DNA from: an uncultured Balneolaceae bacterium
GTDB taxonomy: Bacteria; Bacteroidota; Rhodothermia; Balneolales; Balneolaceae
Length of the DNA: 14,023 nt
Reading direction: 5' to 3'
Assembly (NCBI GenBank): GCA_937982515.1
Contig: CALJMB010000184.1
Location: forward strand, 1 to 14,023
How positions within the stretch are numbered: the first letter of the stretch is position 1; the number at the start of each line of letters is the position of its first letter. The translations under genes and the position numbers were made by a program. Below the pieces are notes generated by a model. It saw only the letters and a list, made by a program, of their open reading frames with translations. It ran no database searches and was not told the origin of the DNA. Positions 1 to 7,105 of this stretch are shown here, one piece after another.

Positions 1-4
1 GATA

Positions 5-33
5 CTTTAAAGTGTTGTTCTGACACTTTAAAG
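5..33. repeat. 11-bp inverted repeat (hairpin)
   Basis: CTTTAAAGTGT at 5-15 is exactly complementary to ACACTTTAAAG at 23-33, leaving a 7-nt loop. Each arm contains the 8-bp palindrome CTTTAAAG. There is no T run directly after the right arm, so it does not look like a simple terminator. The right arm begins the 26-nt repeat that recurs at 6991-7016, which suggests a dispersed intergenic element. Confidence 0.7.
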
Positions 34-51
34 AAAATAAATTATAGATAC
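26..51 (+). repeat. Dispersed 26-nt intergenic repeat, copy 1
   Basis: This segment aligns without gaps to 6991-7016 at 22 of 26 positions: CTTTAAAGAAA is identical, then there is a variable centre, then TATAGATAC is identical. In addition GATACTTTAAAG at 1-12 is identical to 6987-6998. Both copies lie between genes next to inverted repeats, so they are probably members of one repeat family. Confidence 0.6.
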
Positions 52-218
52 AACAGGAAATATGAATCCGGTTCCTATATCATCCATGTGAACGGCATCG
101 TAATTTTGCCTCTCCGGGCCTCAGTTTCTAGTAGAAAAATGTTAAGTTTTTAGCATATTATAACATCAGGGTGAGGGAATTAGGAATTGGGGAGGGGTTC
201 TGATTCTTTGATACGGTG

Positions 219-238
219 AAGCCCCGGTACCGGGGCTT
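219..238. terminator. GC-rich hairpin, possible terminator
   Basis: AAGCCCCG (219-226) pairs with CGGGGCTT (231-238) around a GTAC loop, giving a perfect 8-bp stem within a 20-bp palindrome. On the plus strand it is followed by TTTT, so it would best end a plus-strand transcript entering from outside the window. On the minus strand it lies about 65 bases past the tgt stop with a poorer tail (CTTCACC). It could serve both directions. Confidence 0.55.
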
Positions 239-302
239 TTCGGTGCTTTCGCGTCTCTGTGGCCGCTTTTGTTCTGCTAAACTGATATTCGATTGTGTAA
301 CT

Positions 303-1430
303 CTAAATCTTCTTATCAACCTGGTCTGCCATGGATAAATACCAGCCGGAATAGGTGCCTTCACTGATGCGGGTTCGTGCTTCCCGCATCAGCCAGAGAT
401 AAAAAGTCAGATTATGCAGAGATGCCAGCTCCAGGCCGAGGATCTCCTTATTGCGGAACAGGTGATGGAGGTAGGACATTGTATACTTGCTGCACAGATC
501 GGATGGAAAAGCCGGGTCCAGAGGCTCATGGTGATTCTTCCATTTGGCATTCCGCAGGTTAATAATGCCATTTCGGGTAAAGATCTGACCGTTTCGGGCA
601 TTGCGGGTAGGCAGTACGCAGTCAAACATGTCGATACCCCTGGCTATGCAGTGAAGCAGGTTTGCCGGTGTGCCCACCCCCATCAGGTAGCGAGGTTTAT
701 CTTCGGGGAGATCGTCAGTATTGAGGTCCGTCATTTCATACATCAGTTCAGCAGGTTCCCCCACGCTTAGCCCGCCTATGGCTATCCCCTCAAAATCTAA
801 ATCCGCCATATACTGGGCAGATTCTCTTCTGAGATCTTTGTACGTGCCTCCCTGAACAATACCGAACTGAAATTGCCGGTGCCCGTAACGAGGTTTGGTA
901 TCGAGAAAAGACTTCCGGCCTCTTTTTGCCCACCGGTGCGTCAGCTTCATTGACTCCCTGGCATACTCATAGCTGCTGGGGTAGGGTGGACATTCATCGA
1001 GTATCATCATGATGTCTGAGCCGAGAATACGCTGTATCTCTACCACATTCTCCGGTGTAAAGAGGTGTCTGGAGCCGTCGAGATGGCTTTTGAAATAGGC
1101 TCCCTTTTCCTCGAGTCTGCGGTTAGACGAAAGCGAATAGATTTGGTAGCCGCCGGAATCGGTAAGAATAGGTTTCTCCCAGCTAATAAATTGATGAAGG
1201 CCGCCTGCGCTCGCAATGACATCACACCCCGGCCTCAAATAGAGGTGATATGTATTGCCGAGAATAATCTGAGCGTATATTTTATTGACGAGCTCATCTT
1301 GTTTTACGGCTTTGACGGTTCCAAGCGTGCCCACGGGCATGAAAATAGGGGTCTGAATCTCGCCGTGGTCTGTATGCAGAACACCCATACGGGCTTTTGA
1401 TCCATCAGAAGTCTTTAATAGTTTAAACAC
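303..1430 (-). CDS. tgt: tRNA-guanine transglycosylase (queuine tRNA-ribosyltransferase)
   Basis: This enzyme swaps guanine-34 in GUN-anticodon tRNAs for the queuosine precursor preQ1. The 375-residue length is normal for the family. Seen: TDSGGYQIYSL around residue 90 with nucleophile-region Asp91, SDIMMILDECPPYP at 138-151, FGIVQGG at 189-195, GIAIGGLSVGEP at 215-226, and MFDCVLPTRNARNG with catalytic Asp270. The C-terminal zinc site of the classical enzyme (CxCxxC plus His) is mostly gone: where E. coli has ECDCYTC this protein has AFPSDLC, keeping only Cys313 and His339. From memory, Bacteroidota Tgt proteins commonly lack this site, so the loss is probably a lineage trait. The start is GTG at 1430-1428; the reading frame matches the family from MFKLLK onward, and no clear Shine-Dalgarno precedes it. 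The gene stands alone on the minus strand. Confidence 0.96.
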   Translation of the reverse strand: MFKLLKTSDGSKARMGVLHTDHGEIQTPIFMPVGTLGTVKAVKQDELVNKIYAQIILGNTYHLYLRPGCDVIASAGGLHQFISWEKPILTDSGGYQIYSLSSNRRLEEKGAYFKSHLDGSRHLFTPENVVEIQRILGSDIMMILDECPPYPSSYEYARESMKLTHRWAKRGRKSFLDTKPRYGHRQFQFGIVQGGTYKDLRRESAQYMADLDFEGIAIGGLSVGEPAELMYEMTDLNTDDLPEDKPRYLMGVGTPANLLHCIARGIDMFDCVLPTRNARNGQIFTRNGIINLRNAKWKNHHEPLDPAFPSDLCSKYTMSYLHHLFRNKEILGLELASLHNLTFYLWLMREARTRISEGTYSGWYLSMADQVDKKI

Positions 1431-2006
1431 AATATCTTGATATAGGAACTTTAATTAGGAGTCATAAAATGCGTACTCGATCCGGCTTTAGCTAAATTCG
1501 CATCCTTCCGGATACGAGATAGCGGCCTGCAGAGTATAAAGAAAATTTGAACGTAATAATTAACAGAAAGCATATTTCGCCGGTTGAAATTTGTATACGA
1601 ACATCTTATGCCGGCTGGTTTCCATGGGCGAGCTGGCATCGTTTGGTCCGAATGTCGGGACTGTGATCGTTGGGGCCGTACGGAGGCTGCTTAAGTTTCT
1701 AAAACCCAGGAAGTCTGGATTTTACCTCCTCTCCCCACGCCTGAAGGGGGATTCAGGGGTAAACCGAGAAGAGCTGCCAATCCGTCCTGCATAAAAAAAT
1801 ATCCGCCTGATCTGTGCAAATCGGTGGCTGATCCGGTCCGCACAGATCTGCAGCTCATCAATACGCTGGATATCAAAACCGGATGTACGACGTGGAGCAT
1901 GTCGGTATCCGGTTGATGATATGTTAAGGAATAACCGTTACATTCTTTAAATTTTGAATTGAAGGAAAATTGTTAAAAATTTGGGATTCAAAACCTTATC
2001 CTGAAA
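1431..2006. other. 576-bp divergent intergenic region with inverted repeats
   Basis: This region separates minus-strand tgt from the plus-strand glycosyltransferase and should hold both promoters, but I cannot point to convincing ones. Repeats: GATCTGTGC (1809-1817) is complementary to GCACAGATC (1840-1848), and AACCGGAT (1877-1884) to ATCCGGTT (1907-1914). The stretch 1725-1760 is a C-rich then G-rich low-complexity segment of the kind found in decayed intergenic repeats. Short open frames on both strands have no family resemblance. No tRNA-like fold was noticed. Confidence 0.5.
1809..1848. repeat. 9-bp inverted repeat
   Basis: GATCTGTGC and GCACAGATC are perfect complements separated by 22 nt. 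A second inverted pair follows at 1877-1914. There is no T run, so termination is not indicated. It may be a relic of a mobile or repeat element. Confidence 0.5.
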
Positions 2007-2735
2007 ATGACAGAACGTACACTAGTTATAGTCCCCACATACAATGAGGCTCACAATGTATCCAGGCTGATTTCTACCGTAATGAATCTGGATGAGCCGG
2101 TAGATCTGCTGATTATCGATGATGGTTCCCCCGACGGCACCGGTGATATTGCAGAGGGGTTGAAAAAGGAATATCCCGATTCGCTGCATCTGATCCGGCG
2201 TTCCGGAAAGCTGGGATTGGGAACGGCCTATGTGGAGGGATTTCGGTTCGCATTGGAAAGAGGGTATACCTATATATGTGAGATGGATGCCGATTTTTCT
2301 CATAACCCCGAAGATCTGCCCCGCCTTATTGAGGAAGTTCGCAGCGGGAGGTGCGACCTTGCCGTAGGCTCCCGGTATGTGAAGGGCATAAGCATCGTAA
2401 ACTGGCCATTGAACCGGCTCATTCTGTCGTACGGGGCGAATATGTATGCCCGCTTTATAACGGGCCTGCCCATGTATGATACTACAGCCGGTTTTAAATG
2501 CATCCACCGGAAAGCGCTGGAAAATATTTCGATTGACCGCATCCGGTCTAACGGTTACGCTTTTCAGATCGAACTGCATTTCAGGATCTGGCAGGCAGGC
2601 TTCCGTATTAAGGAGGTTTCCATCATATTCCGTGAGCGGGAGGAGGGAGTATCCAAAATGTCTAAATCGATCGTATGGGAAGCCATATGGAGGGTATGGA
2701 AGCTTAAGCTTCAAAGCATCTTTGGAAAACTGTGA
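2007..2735 (+). CDS. Polyprenol-phosphate mannosyltransferase-like family 2 glycosyltransferase (DPM1 type)
   Basis: A 242-residue GT-A fold glycosyltransferase, the size of single-domain DPM1/Ppm1-like enzymes that transfer mannose or a related sugar from a nucleotide sugar to a polyprenyl phosphate at the inner face of the membrane. Seen: VPTYNEAHN at 9-17, IIDDGSPDGT at 36-45, the metal-binding DxD as MDADFSH with Asp94/Asp96, GSRY at 121-124, DTTAGFK at 158-164, GYAFQIE at 183-189, and a C-terminal SKMS at 216-219. All are typical of the DPM1 branch. There is no C-terminal transmembrane extension, so the protein is probably peripheral. The ATG start at 2007 sits four residues before the first beta strand, which fits the family. 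The gene is flanked by long gaps and is probably transcribed alone. Actual donor and acceptor are inferred, not shown. Confidence 0.9.
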   Translation: MTERTLVIVPTYNEAHNVSRLISTVMNLDEPVDLLIIDDGSPDGTGDIAEGLKKEYPDSLHLIRRSGKLGLGTAYVEGFRFALERGYTYICEMDADFSHNPEDLPRLIEEVRSGRCDLAVGSRYVKGISIVNWPLNRLILSYGANMYARFITGLPMYDTTAGFKCIHRKALENISIDRIRSNGYAFQIELHFRIWQAGFRIKEVSIIFREREEGVSKMSKSIVWEAIWRVWKLKLQSIFGKL

Positions 2736-2752
2736 ACCCGATGCCGGGTGTC

Positions 2753-2942
2753 GGAAGCTGGAAGTTAGAGGTTGGATGAACCTTATTGCACTTTATGCTG
2801 TCTGCTTCAGAACAACCCCCCGTTATATGTTTTATTTCCTTATCCGGCAGAATGCAACAGCCCTGCTTTGTTAAGGGGGAGATTTAGAATGGTGCTCTTT
2901 CTCTCGTAAGAGGCAACTTCCAGCCTCTAACTTCCAACTTCC
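2753..2942. repeat. 19-bp imperfect inverted repeat bracketing an intergenic segment
   Basis: Bases 2753-2771 are complementary to 2924-2942 at 18 of 19 positions; the shared core is GGAAGTTAGAGG / CCTCTAACTTCC (2760-2771 and 2924-2935). The right arm is extended by reiterated AACTTCC units up to about 2950. The roughly 150-nt interior has no gene. The layout resembles a small non-autonomous element or a dispersed intergenic repeat, but no target-site duplication was established. Confidence 0.6.
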
Positions 2943-2960
2943 AACATCCAGAACAAAATC

Positions 2961-2992
2961 TTAGAATCTCCTCTTAAGTTATGTTATATTTG
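2961..2992 (+). promoter_or_regulatory. Candidate Bacteroidota-type promoter for accA
   Basis: TATATTTG at 2985-2992 matches the Bacteroidota sigma-ABfr -7 consensus TAnnTTTG. TTAG at 2961-2964 lies 20 nt upstream, a three-of-four match to the -33 element TTTG at the right distance. Initiation a few bases downstream would give a leader of about 30 nt before the accA ATG at 3029. This is a motif match only. Confidence 0.45.
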
Positions 2993-3028
2993 AAAGCCAA
3001 TTTGCAGAACCAGCAGAAATAAATTTAT

Positions 3029-4030
3029 ATGCAATATTTAGATTTTGAACAGCCCATAGCCGATCTTGAAAATAAGATTAAGGAGCTGAGCGAATTATCC
3101 ATTGCGGATGATGATGTACTTACTCCTGAGATTGATCGGCTCAGGGAACGCGTCGAGGAGCTTCGCAAATCCATTTTTACCAATCTCACCCGATGGCAGC
3201 GCGTTCAGCTGGCCCGTCATCCGGATCGCCCCTACACGCTGGATTATATTTATAAGATAACCGAAAACTTTACCGAGTTGCACGGAGACCGGAATTACAG
3301 CGATGACAAGGCGCTGGTCGGGGGGCTCGCCACAATCAACGGCCAGTCTGTGATGATTATGGGGCACCAGAAGGGAAGAGACACCAAGTCCCGGCAGTTC
3401 AGAAATTTTGGCATGGCCAATCCGGAAGGTTACCGGAAGGCATATCGCCTGATGAAACTGGCTGAAAAGTTTAACATTCCGGTCATCACGCTGCTGGATA
3501 CACCCGGCGCTTATCCCGGACTGGAGGCCGAGGAACGGGGCCAGGCTGAAGCCATAGCCCGGAATCTGAAGATGATGGCCACCCTGAGAGTGCCCATTAT
3601 TACCGTTGTAATCGGAGAAGGAGCCAGTGGCGGAGCCATCGGTATTGGTATGGGCAACGAAGTTTATATGATGGAAAACACCTGGTATTCGGTCATCGCC
3701 CCGGAATCCTGTTCCTCCATTCTTTGGAAAACATGGGATTACAAAGAACAGGCGGCATCCGTGCTAAAGCTTACTGCTGAAGATTTGACAGCTATGGAAG
3801 TGATAGACGGGGTTATCGCCGAACCTCTGGGGGGAGCTCATCGAGACCCTGATCGGTCGGCCCTGGCTGTAAAAGAGCAACTGCTAGAGTCATTGGAAAG
3901 ATTGAAGCGTCTGAGTCCCGGGGAGCTGATTGAAAGCAGAATAGAGAAGTACTCTGCCATGGGAGAATGGAAAGAGGCCTCAAAATCATCTCCCAAAGCT
4001 AAATCCAAGTCTAAGGCGGTTAACAGATAA
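3029..4030 (+). CDS. accA: Acetyl-CoA carboxylase carboxyltransferase, alpha subunit
   Basis: Together with AccD this forms the carboxyltransferase that moves carboxyl from biotin-BCCP to acetyl-CoA, giving malonyl-CoA for fatty-acid synthesis. The 333-residue protein has the usual AccA layout: an N-terminal charged helical segment at about 8-60, LARHPDRPYTLDYI at 61-74, GHQKGRDTK at 112-120, DTPGAYPG with AEERGQ at 157-172, the oxyanion-type GEGASGGA at 197-204, and MMENTWYSVIAPE at 214-226. It ends in a Lys/Ser-rich tail after residue 315. The ATG at 3029 gives the standard family N-terminus. It is the first gene of a closely packed run; the next start lies only 6 nt after its stop. A promoter candidate sits at 2961-2992. 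accD is not in the window, as is common. Confidence 0.97.
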   Translation: MQYLDFEQPIADLENKIKELSELSIADDDVLTPEIDRLRERVEELRKSIFTNLTRWQRVQLARHPDRPYTLDYIYKITENFTELHGDRNYSDDKALVGGLATINGQSVMIMGHQKGRDTKSRQFRNFGMANPEGYRKAYRLMKLAEKFNIPVITLLDTPGAYPGLEAEERGQAEAIARNLKMMATLRVPIITVVIGEGASGGAIGIGMGNEVYMMENTWYSVIAPESCSSILWKTWDYKEQAASVLKLTAEDLTAMEVIDGVIAEPLGGAHRDPDRSALAVKEQLLESLERLKRLSPGELIESRIEKYSAMGEWKEASKSSPKAKSKSKAVNR

Positions 4031-4036
4031 ATCCAC

Positions 4037-4468
4037 GTGTTCCCCGATAAACCACCCATTTATACATATTCACATGAGATTCGCAGCCGATATGCAGAAA
4101 CAGATCAGATGGGTTACGTTTATTACGGGAGGTATCTGGAGTACTTCGAAGAAGCCCGCACCGAGATGATCCGTTCGCTGGGGATGCCTTACAGCGAGAT
4201 GGAAGCCGAAGGCATTATGCTGCCGGTGGTGCATACGCAGGTCGATTATAAAGCTCCTGTATTTTATGATGAGCTGATGGAGGTGAAGGTTCATCTGTTC
4301 GATCTCCCCGGAGTAAAACTGGAAACCTATTATGAAATATATACCGACCGCATCGAAAAAGCTCATGCAATAGGGTTGGTCACGCTCTGCTTTATGAATA
4401 AAGAAAACCGGAAACCCTGCAGAGCCCCGCAATATTTTGTGGACAGGATTGTCTCTGTTGAGGATTGA
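4037..4468 (+). CDS. YbgC/FadM-like acyl-CoA thioesterase (hotdog fold)
   Basis: A 143-residue 4-hydroxybenzoyl-CoA thioesterase-family protein, expected to hydrolyse acyl-CoA thioesters in the cytoplasm. The diagnostic N-terminal block is present: RYAETDQMGYVYYGRYLEYFEEAR at 18-41, with Asp23 in the position of the catalytic Asp and Tyr/Gly residues of the D-x-x-G-x-V-Y-Y motif. The hydrophobic helix and the DYKAPVFYDE segment that follow are also typical. The start is GTG at 4037, 6 nt after accA; no in-frame ATG lies ahead of the conserved block. The tight spacing argues for cotranscription with accA, which suits a lipid-metabolism role. The true substrate (short or long acyl chain, or the menaquinone-pathway thioester) cannot be told from sequence. 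Confidence 0.9.
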   Translation: MFPDKPPIYTYSHEIRSRYAETDQMGYVYYGRYLEYFEEARTEMIRSLGMPYSEMEAEGIMLPVVHTQVDYKAPVFYDELMEVKVHLFDLPGVKLETYYEIYTDRIEKAHAIGLVTLCFMNKENRKPCRAPQYFVDRIVSVED

Positions 4469-4516
4469 CCCGTGCATGTAAGGGTGCGATTGATAGCGCC
4501 CCTGCGAATTACCGCT

Positions 4517-5017
4517 ATGTACACCAAACTCCAAAATAAAGAACTATATCTGCTGGTGCTTGTTCTGGGGCTGTTTCTTTGCATAACAGCCCTGGGCGGA
4601 GGGCTGTTCGGGCAGTCAGGTCCCTGGTTCCTGCAGTGGCAGCATAAAGCCTTTGCAGGACTGTGCCATCAGGATGCACAACGCTCATTTTGGATCGGCG
4701 GTATCCCCATGGCAGTCTGTTCAAGATGCCTGGGCATCTATTCAAGCTTTGCTGCTTTGTGGATCCTGTTTCCATTATATACAGAACCCATTGGAACCAT
4801 AAAAGGGAACCGGAAAAAGATACTGACGGGCGTAGTTCTGCTGAATATGGCAGATGTAGTTGGAAATGGCCTGGGATTTTGGGAAAATACATTACTTTCA
4901 AGATTCTTGATGGGATCACTCATTGGGATGTCCGCAGCCTGTATTCTGGCCTGTGGATGTATTGGGACTCAACAACAAAAAGAGGAAAACTATGGAACAG
5001 TCAGAACAAGTCATTAA
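4517..5017 (+). CDS. DUF2085 family membrane protein
   Basis: A 166-residue protein of unknown function matching DUF2085 by its cysteine signature: CHQ at 50-52, RSF at 56-58, then CSRCLGIY at 68-75. Hydrophobic membrane segments are visible at roughly 11-30, 73-90, 103-118 and 130-149. The Cys/His cluster between the first two segments could bind metal or form disulfides, but no function is established. A GTG at 4472 would add 15 residues (MHVRVRLIAPLRITA) and sit 3 nt from the previous stop. I prefer the ATG at 4517 because the residues before it look unlike the family N-terminus; neither start has a clear Shine-Dalgarno. The 3' end overlaps the next gene by 26 bp, which supports one transcript with accA and the thioesterase. 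Confidence 0.8.
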   Translation: MYTKLQNKELYLLVLVLGLFLCITALGGGLFGQSGPWFLQWQHKAFAGLCHQDAQRSFWIGGIPMAVCSRCLGIYSSFAALWILFPLYTEPIGTIKGNRKKILTGVVLLNMADVVGNGLGFWENTLLSRFLMGSLIGMSAACILACGCIGTQQQKEENYGTVRTSH

Positions 5018-5561
5018 CACAAACGCAAGTTACTGGCCCTCGGTAGGGATTGCCGCATTGATATTCAGCCTTCTTACTTCTACTCTCCAGTTAATTACCG
5101 GTTATATCCAAATCAACTCGGAGCCAAGTGGTTCTATGTTCTCACCCGCTATGTTCTCTGGTATAGCCATTTGCCTGATTGGTGCTTTCGGGGGGATGGT
5201 TGCCGTGTGGCATTACGCAAGAGAATATCAGGTAACGATGAAGCTTGGAAAGGGAGCGTTAATCGGTTTTTTAACCGGGGTGGTTATGTTACTGATCGGG
5301 ATAGCACTTAATAAGATTTGGTTGCTTATAGACCCGGAATTTACGCAAAAGCTGATGGACAGCACCATGGCCAATTTTGAAGCTATGGATGTCCCTGAAA
5401 ACCAGAAACAGCAGATGATGGATGGTGCCGCCCAACAGTTTGAGAATAATCAGTCTATTGTCACGCAATTGATATGGGGCATCCCCATGTTTGGAATTTT
5501 AAATCTTCTTACCGGAATGCTGGGGGTTTCTCTGTTCGCCAGAGAAAAGGAAAATACCTGA
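4992..5561 (+). CDS. DUF4199-like four-helix membrane protein
   Basis: A 189-residue integral membrane protein. Hydrophobic segments lie at about 16-38, 52-74, 87-112 and 157-183. Between the third and fourth is a polar, Met/Gln-rich segment (113-156) starting IDPEFTQKLMD. This arrangement is that of the Bacteroidota DUF4199 family, whose function is unknown; the assignment rests on overall pattern rather than a sharp motif. The frame is open from 4923, but the ATG at 4992 is chosen because AGAGGAAA (4981-4988) lies at a good Shine-Dalgarno distance and the upstream 23 residues are out of character. It overlaps the DUF2085 gene by 26 bp, so translational coupling is likely. It is the last gene of the accA cluster, with about 200 bp before the next start. 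Confidence 0.75.
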   Translation: MEQSEQVINTNASYWPSVGIAALIFSLLTSTLQLITGYIQINSEPSGSMFSPAMFSGIAICLIGAFGGMVAVWHYAREYQVTMKLGKGALIGFLTGVVMLLIGIALNKIWLLIDPEFTQKLMDSTMANFEAMDVPENQKQQMMDGAAQQFENNQSIVTQLIWGIPMFGILNLLTGMLGVSLFAREKENT

Positions 5562-5642
5562 CAGCTTATGGAGCCTGACCGGGTTGATGCAAAACATTGT
5601 TAAGCTCGGGGCATATATGTGATCCCGGCGGTTCTTATACAA

Positions 5643-5691
5643 TCTGTGGAGGATCTCCCGGAGCGAAGCAAGGGCAATGATCCTCCACAGA
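5643..5691. repeat. Perfect 13-bp inverted repeat in a larger imperfect palindrome
   Basis: TCTGTGGAGGATC (5643-5655) is exactly complementary to GATCCTCCACAGA (5679-5691), with a 23-nt spacer. Outside it, ATCCCGGCGG (from about 5621) and CCGGCGGGAT (ending about 5716) form a second, imperfect pair, so nearly 100 bp of the gap folds. No T run follows, so it resembles a REP/BIME-type intergenic element more than a simple terminator, though it could stabilise the 3' end of the accA-cluster mRNA. Confidence 0.7.
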
Positions 5692-5769
5692 AACGTTTCT
5701 ATCCGGGGCCGGCGGGATTCTCTCTACATAAAATGACAACTTTTCAAACGATATCGCAGTTTTATCTAT

Positions 5770-6714
5770 ATGAATCAGGAATCTAGGCCGCCGGATTTTT
5801 ACACAGATAACCGATCCTGGGCAGAGCGCAATGGCTTTGCCGACTGGGCGCTGGCTGCAATGTGGCTGATTGCGGCCTTTCTCTTGTTTCAGCTGGTGGC
5901 AGGTGCCGTTGCCTACCTGTTGATTGGTGGCCGGGAAGCAGCCTCTGGGTTGACAGACCCCCGGGAAATGCTCTACCAAAATTTGGATCTGATTTTTATT
6001 GCGAATTCGACCGGGCAGATTCTGTTTCTGGGGCTGGCAACCTGGTTCTTTGTCAGGCTGCACACCAACGGTATGGGGAGAAAACAATTCCTGCGGCTGG
6101 AGATTAACCGTGATACTATTTCAATGACAGGCTTAACCGCAATGCTGATCCTCGCCATCCAGCCGGCCATATGGTTTTTAGCATGGCTTAATGCCCAACT
6201 GCCGGTTCCCGAGTCTTTCGAAAACATGCAAAGTTCTCAGCTAGAGCTGATAGAGCAGTTCCTGAAAGGAGACCACTTGCTGTTGCTTACCCTCTTTCAT
6301 GTAGGCCTGGTGCCGGCGGTATGCGAAGAAATACTTTATCGGGGTTACGTGATGAGGGCTTTCGAGAAGAGCTGGGGCATCTGGCCGGCAATTATTGTGT
6401 CGGGGGTGCTGTTTGGGATGTACCACGTTCAGCTAACCAATCTCCTTCCCCTGGCTGCTATTGGCATCCTGTTGGGATTCGTCACCTGGACGTCGGGGAG
6501 CCTTTATCCGGCCATGGTCGCGCACCTGATTAATAACGGGGGCAGCGTGTTGGTGGCGACATACTACCCCGAATCGGCTTTTGCCGAACTAACCCCCGAA
6601 ACCATGCCCCCGATATGGGCAGCGACACTGAGTCTGATCGGTGCTTCTTTTTTAATATATTTAATGCATCAGAAATATAAAGCTAACACTTACATGGGAG
6701 GAAACCATGTTTAG
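5770..6714 (+). CDS. CPBP family intramembrane glutamic endopeptidase
   Basis: A 314-residue multi-pass membrane protein of the CPBP (CAAX protease and bacteriocin-processing, Abi/Rce1-like) family. The three signature motifs are intact: E186-E187-xxx-R191 in CEEILYRGYV, FxxxH ending at His219 in FGMYH, and HxxxN with His252/Asn256 in AHLINN. Hydrophobic segments lie at about 28-52, 74-95, 118-141, 168-183, 203-218, 225-240 and 283-299. In other bacteria such proteins cleave substrates within the membrane and some protect against self-made bacteriocins; nothing here links this one to the peptide locus 4 kb downstream. The ATG at 5770 precedes a hydrophilic N-terminus without a signal peptide. 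Its last 8 bp overlap the DUF2007 gene, and a GGGAGG near its end serves as that gene's ribosome site. Confidence 0.9.
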   Translation: MNQESRPPDFYTDNRSWAERNGFADWALAAMWLIAAFLLFQLVAGAVAYLLIGGREAASGLTDPREMLYQNLDLIFIANSTGQILFLGLATWFFVRLHTNGMGRKQFLRLEINRDTISMTGLTAMLILAIQPAIWFLAWLNAQLPVPESFENMQSSQLELIEQFLKGDHLLLLTLFHVGLVPAVCEEILYRGYVMRAFEKSWGIWPAIIVSGVLFGMYHVQLTNLLPLAAIGILLGFVTWTSGSLYPAMVAHLINNGGSVLVATYYPESAFAELTPETMPPIWAATLSLIGASFLIYLMHQKYKANTYMGGNHV

Positions 6715-6955
6715 CGGGCCCAAGCCAAGTAAGATCAACAACTGGGTGTGCGTGATGGAACGCAGCACCGAGTTCGAGATAGAGATGGCCAAAAACTATC
6801 TCTCCAACCTGAAGATTCCATCCAACATACTGTCTAAACGGGATTCTGCTCACAGCCTGACTGTTGGCGAAATGGCCCTGGTATATCTCTATGTGCCCGA
6901 AGAATATGAAGAAAAAGCCCGGCAAGCGTTGGGAGAATGGGAAGGAGATGCGTAA
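6707..6955 (+). CDS. DUF2007 domain small protein
   Basis: An 82-residue soluble protein. The region 16-78, starting VMERSTEFEIEMAKNYL and continuing through NILSKRD to ALVYLYVPEEYEEKARQAL, has the beta-alpha-beta pattern of DUF2007, a small ferredoxin-like fold described as a putative signal-transducing domain; its function is unknown. The ATG at 6707 overlaps the CPBP protease end by 8 bp and follows GGGAGGAAACC, a good ribosome binding site, so the two genes are very likely cotranslated. The stop codon lies inside the left arm of an intergenic inverted repeat (6950-7039), meaning the last codon or two may have been contributed by the repeat. Confidence 0.85.
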   Translation: MFSGPKPSKINNWVCVMERSTEFEIEMAKNYLSNLKIPSNILSKRDSAHSLTVGEMALVYLYVPEEYEEKARQALGEWEGDA

Positions 6956-7039
6956 TGCGTAACACGTATTACGTAATACATAGGGGGATACTTTAAAGAA
7001 AGCAGAGTATAGATACGCATTACGCGCTACGTGTTACGC
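6950..7039. repeat. Intergenic repeat with paired inverted copies
   Basis: GCGTAATGCGT (6950-6960) is complementary to ACGCATTACGC (7015-7025), and the overlapping GCGTAACACGT (6957-6967) to ACGTGTTACGC (7029-7039). Inside is the perfect 14-bp palindrome GTATTACGTAATAC (6966-6979). The middle holds copy 2 of the dispersed CTTTAAAG repeat. The composite structure looks like a REP/MITE-type element inserted right at the end of the DUF2007 gene. Confidence 0.65.
6991..7016 (+). repeat. Dispersed 26-nt intergenic repeat, copy 2
   Basis: Gap-free match to 26-51 at 22 of 26 positions, with both ends conserved (CTTTAAAGAAA and TATAGATAC) and a variable centre. The preceding GATA also matches positions 1-4. 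It is embedded in the inverted-repeat element at 6950-7039. Confidence 0.6.
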
Positions 7040-7105
7040 TTTGATAACGAATTATCTGCCTGATCACTAATCAACCAACATACCAATAAACTAACATTCT
7101 AATCC

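Larger units (their letters stand above)
1..302. other. Gene-free stretch downstream of tgt
   Basis: I see no credible gene in this stretch. It holds an 11-bp hairpin at 5-33, one copy of a repeat shared with 6991-7016, and a GC-rich hairpin at 219-238. An AT-rich inverted repeat (ATGTTA at 138-143, TAACAT about 25 bases further right) reads, on the minus strand, into a T run and could help end tgt transcription. The only long open frame here runs antisense off the end of tgt and has no family resemblance. Confidence 0.6.

Noticed and set aside
2022..2714. 230-codon antisense open frame opposite the glycosyltransferase
   Set aside because: It lies wholly opposite a gene with clear family motifs and has no recognisable domain of its own.
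5770..6714. CPBP protease as part of the bacteriocin system
   Set aside because: CPBP proteins can act in bacteriocin immunity, but this gene lies 3.5 kb away in the core-like region, coupled to DUF2007, with different base composition.
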